A stretch of DNA of 7,601 nt from Patescibacteria group bacterium UBA6263 (GTDB taxonomy: Bacteria > Patescibacteriota > Gracilibacteria > Absconditabacterales > Absconditicoccaceae), in NCBI GenBank assembly GCA_002441085.1, contig DJVF01000031.1, positions 23,435-31,035 of the forward strand. Reading direction: 5' to 3'. The position numbers and the translations under genes were made by a program. This document shows, piece after piece, positions 4,988 to 7,601 of the stretch. Each line of letters begins with the position of its first letter. Position 1 is the first letter of the stretch. The notes below the pieces were generated by a model. That model saw nothing but the letters and a program-made list of their open reading frames with translations, searched no databases and was not told the DNA's origin.

Positions 4988-6628
4988 TTATACCTTGATA
5001 TGATTTTCTGATTTGATTTTGGCATTTGCTCGAAGCAATTCTTGAGGATCATTATCTATAGCTATCTCTACTGTTCATCATTTATAATCTGTTTTGCTTT
5101 GGATTTTGTAATGACTAAGTTGTGGGTGATTATCCAATAGCTTTTGCTTCATCTCTAAATTTCAACCACTCCAAATAATAATTTTTTTTCACTGACTCTC
5201 ATATTCTATTATCATATCTATAATATTTTGATTGAATTGCTGTTTTTTATTATCGTACAAACATCAATCCCAATCTACAAATACCCCTTCAAATCTTTCT
5301 CATTCATGTAGCAATTGGGTATTAATATATTTAAATATATCTACAATCCATTGAAGATTATTTTTTCTTGGCAGGAGTTTGAAACTTGGATGTTGAAGAT
5401 GCAAAAGAGTTATTAACTTATCTTCAAAGGCTAATCGATTCTTGCTTTTAATATCTTCTGGTAGATTAAAAAGTTTGGGGAGGTCTTGTTCGTATCATAG
5501 ACCCGGATCATCAAGCATATGATCTCGATTGGATCTGTTGTGTAGAAAATAAGTAATTTCGTTTGCCATGATACTTTGGAATTCTGTTTCGGTATTTACT
5601 GTTATCAATTTTTCTTCAAATAAACTTTCTAATATCTTAGGATTAAAAGTTTTTATGGGCCTAGGTTTTAGTCAATTGGGAATATCTTTATCAAAATCAA
5701 ATCAGGTTTCTTTTTGAAAGTCACTGAATGCTTGAGTATCAAAAAGATATAGGAATCTAAAGTTTTTTTGGCTAAGTAAAAATTTTAATTTATCGTTATC
5801 TTTTTGAATCTTCTGAATATCTTCAAGTGTCATTACGCTCATTAGAATAAGCTTCTTATCAGGGTTGCTAGTATATATATCAAAAGCTTTTTCAATTCAT
5901 TTAAAATCTCATATACTATCTCAAGGTCTTTGAGCTAAATCAGCCAAAACAAAATTTGCATATTCCAATTTGGTACAATCTATTTCCAAAAGTTTGTTTT
6001 GTAATATTCACTTTAGCGTATCGTTTGTTCATGTATATATACTGATAGTATGAAGTGCTTCAATTTTGTATGCTGCTTTTTGTAGTTGTTCTGGTTGCAT
6101 AGTAGTAATCTTTGAAGAGAGTATATTTGTGATTTCTTCTAGGCTTTTGTCGGACAATTTAAATTTTAACGCCATTGTTGTCAGAAAATCTATAGTTACT
6201 GGTCAAACTAAGAAAATATTTTTATCTTCTGACTGGAATATTTCTTTTATAAATCATATTATTCTATCTTTTATTTCTTTAATTTCTTTTTCATCTTTTT
6301 TTCTTATTTTTTCAAGATCTCCCATAAAAAATTCTTGATCCATCACTATATTGAATCAATTCTCTGATTTTTTTCGTTTTGGAAAAGTTGCTAAACACAG
6401 CATATTTATATAATTATTTATTTCTTGCAAACTTCAAAAACTTGCAAAAATATTTTTAAGTATCAGTCCATGGTCACACTTTAAATATGTCGCTATTGGA
6501 AGATCCGATTCTAATATTTCTTTGATTTTTATTTGTTTGGATTTTTGTTCATCTACTAGTCATGGAGTAATATCTGTTTTTTTTTCCTCAATTTGCTCCG
6601 CCTGTGTGACTGGTCTACTTTTTGTCAT
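4988..6628 (-). CDS. Large protein with C-terminal HAD phosphatase-like domain
   Basis: The 546-aa protein is readable only with UGA as Gly (19 of about 24 glycines). The C-terminal ~100 residues form a compact HAD domain: motif I GVFVDWDGCLY (nucleophile D452, acid D454, with G455 encoded by UGA), motif II KKIIIWSGGN (S487), a lysine in DYKGG (K516, possible motif III) and motif IV IAIDNDP (D525, D527). There is no room for a large cap domain, so a macromolecule or polynucleotide substrate is possible. The first ~440 residues are mostly helical, charged, without signal peptide or membrane segment, and I recognise no domain; LVGPVTIDFL (about 140-149) might look like a nucleotide loop but lacks G-K-S/T. 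Promoter module 3 lies upstream; a terminator follows at 4853-4886. The gene starts 109 nt after the TrmB-like gene and is probably its own unit. Confidence 0.82.
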
Positions 6629-6657
6629 AATAATAAATCAAAATATAAAGCGAGCAT

Positions 6658-6725
6658 AATATATACAAATACGATTGAAATATCAATCTATAACTAGTAT
6701 ATTGTGTTGTCAGTATTTAACAACA
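6658..6725 (-). promoter_or_regulatory. Promoter module 3 for the HAD-domain gene
   Basis: On the minus strand: TGTTGT (6725-6720), 9 nt, ACAACA (6710-6705), 18 nt, TTGATA (6686-6681), 17 nt, TATATT (6663-6658). The predicted start is near 6651, leaving a 5' leader of about 23 nt before the ATG at 6628. Its dyad is identical to module 1 at 18 of 21 positions, and the CTAG and ATTGATATTT blocks recur at the same distances. The dyad lies only 13 nt after the stop of the TrmB-like gene. Confidence 0.65.
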
Positions 6726-6737
6726 TTCTTATTGTAT

Positions 6738-7496
6738 TTATTTTTTGGATGTATTTAGTTTCCAAATATATTCAAATATACCCAGCAAAGTATTATAAAC
6801 TTCATTGTTTTCTATGATGATAGCATGGGGAATATCGTGTTTATCAAAAAATAAAATAGAGATTTTACCAGGTCAATAGATATTTATATCAGCATTGATT
6901 GAAAATGGAAAGTCTTTGACAACCAAAGTTTTTCTTCAGTATTTCTTATCATCATTTTTTTCTTTTTTGATATCAGTATCATCTGAAGTTACTATTCTTT
7001 GGGATATAAGTCATCTCTTTTTTCTCATCATTCTATAGCGTCATACATGTGAAGAAAATGATTTTTTATGGGTTTTGGGGGTTCATAAAATCACTCTCAT
7101 ATTATCTTTGGTACTAGCAAAATCAGCAAATAATTTTTCCAATCATCATGCTCATTCCAAATATGTTATCTTGGGAGCTGATCAAATTTTTTCTACAATC
7201 AAAAGCAATTCTGGAATTTTTTCTTTGAACTGTAAATATTTTTGTTCCAATATATCTAATAGTATTTGTGGAGAAACAACAGAAAAATATGTAATATCTT
7301 TTCTTTCAAGAGAGTTTACTATTCACTTATTTTTGAGATCTTTGAGAATTGTATAAACCGTCACTCTTTTGATTCCTGTCTGCCTAGCTATAGTACTAGC
7401 TGGACTAGATCATAATTCCAAAGCAACCAAATAAACCTTAGCTTCTTTGTCTGAAAAGCCATAGGATTGTAAGGTTGTGATAAGATCTGAATGCAT
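6738..7496 (-). CDS. TrmB-family transcriptional regulator
   Basis: The 252-aa protein, read in code 25, opens with a winged helix-turn-helix typical of the TrmB family: LQSYGFSDKEAKVYLVALEL (9-28), SSPASTIARQTGIKRVTVYT (30-49) as the recognition part, and ILKDLKNKGIV (50-60) leading into the wing. A coiled segment (about 75-102) comes before PKITYLEGAGGLEKLF (108-123), the family's usual entry to the effector domain; G115, G117 and G118 there are all UGA. The C-terminus, GKISILFFDKHDIPHAIIIE then FEYIWK, also fits. Archaeal TrmB proteins sense sugars, but many bacterial relatives have unknown ligands, and the long sugar-binding domain of archaeal TrmB is not complete here. Eleven of 15 glycines are UGA. 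The ATG at 7496 places the HTH at residue 8 as usual. A dyad 36-58 nt upstream may be its operator. Confidence 0.88.
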
Positions 7497-7531
7497 GGGA
7501 AAATACTAAATGATAAATGTGAAATTGGTGG

Positions 7532-7553
7532 TATTGGATATATTATTCCAATA
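7532..7553. promoter_or_regulatory. Inverted repeat upstream of the TrmB-like gene
   Basis: TATTGGA (7532-7538), an 8-nt spacer and TCCAATA (7547-7553) form a perfect 7-bp inverted repeat. Two further CCAAT sequences lie close by on the minus strand (in ACCAATTC and ACCAATTT). A weak promoter, TTGCAA-16-TAAAAT on the minus strand, would lie just upstream, so a protein bound to the dyad would block its start region. Self-regulation by the TrmB-like protein is a fair guess. Confidence 0.4.
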
Positions 7554-7601
7554 TAGTTTAATTTTATCCAGAATTGGTTTTTTTGCAAATATTGCTATGC
7601 A

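Noticed and set aside
6066..6338. 90-aa plus-strand open frame, hydrophobic and serine-rich
   Set aside because: Antisense shadow of the HAD-domain protein gene; its F/I/S-rich composition is what opposite-strand K/E/N codons give.
1161..6725. The TGTTGY-N9-ACAACA dyads as terminators of the upstream genes
   Set aside because: Stems have only five or six pairs and just one copy is followed by a T-run, while the constant 18-nt distance to a -35 box favours a promoter element.
7075..7356. 93-aa plus-strand open frame
   Set aside because: Antisense to the TrmB-like gene, which has a continuous family match on the other strand.
7388..7588. 66-aa minus-strand open frame in another frame at the TrmB start
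   Set aside because: It overlaps the well-supported winged-helix region of the TrmB-like protein out of frame and has no domain.

Overview
All nine clear genes lie on the minus strand, and seven of them read through only if UGA is translated as glycine (genetic code 25). UGA falls on the glycines that families require: the R-x-x-G-x-G/A acetyl-CoA loop of two GNAT proteins, the E-C-G-C-H motif of an aspartoacylase-like enzyme, the D-W-D-G motif of a HAD domain, and the R-G-S turn of a TrpR-like repressor. By my count about 78 of 95 glycines in these seven genes are UGA. With the high A+T content and the lack of Shine-Dalgarno sequences, this points to the Absconditabacteria (SR1)/Gracilibacteria group of the CPR/Patescibacteria, whose known members are small host-associated or parasitic cells.

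Layout, in transcription order (right to left). A TrmB-family regulator (6738-7496) has a dyad upstream. Then comes a 546-aa protein of unknown N-terminus with a C-terminal HAD phosphatase-like domain (4988-6628), followed by a terminator. Next is a 210-aa protein with LRV/HEAT-like helical repeats (4068-4700). A 281-nt gap (3787-4067) follows and holds the most notable object of the window: a promoter, a 26-codon aromatic-rich leader ORF, and three mutually exclusive RNA pairings ending in an intrinsic terminator 20 nt before the next gene. This looks like a ribosome-mediated attenuator. Downstream of it are a RimJ/RimL-like GNAT (3184-3786), a TrpR-family repressor (2829-3113), a second GNAT (2100-2708) and an AstE/aspartoacylase-like deacylase (1242-2078). 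The last transcription unit is an 83-aa hypothetical protein (819-1070) plus a histidine phosphatase (110-793), closed by a terminator at 65-93.

Three intergenic regions (around 1115-1181, 3971-4037 and 6658-6725) share one promoter architecture: a dyad TGTTGY-N9-ACAACA, exactly 18 nt, a TTGATA/TTGATT -35 box, then a TATA-like -10 box. The dyad is centred near -63. This suggests a common dimeric regulator for the left operon, the attenuator leader and the HAD protein gene.

The leftmost operon contains 13 glycines, all GGN and none UGA, against about 82% UGA elsewhere, so it may be a recent acquisition placed behind a native promoter. The acyltransferase, TrpR-like and deacylase cluster behind an aromatic leader suggests amino-acid-responsive control of N-acyl amino acid or peptide metabolism; that link is an inference.
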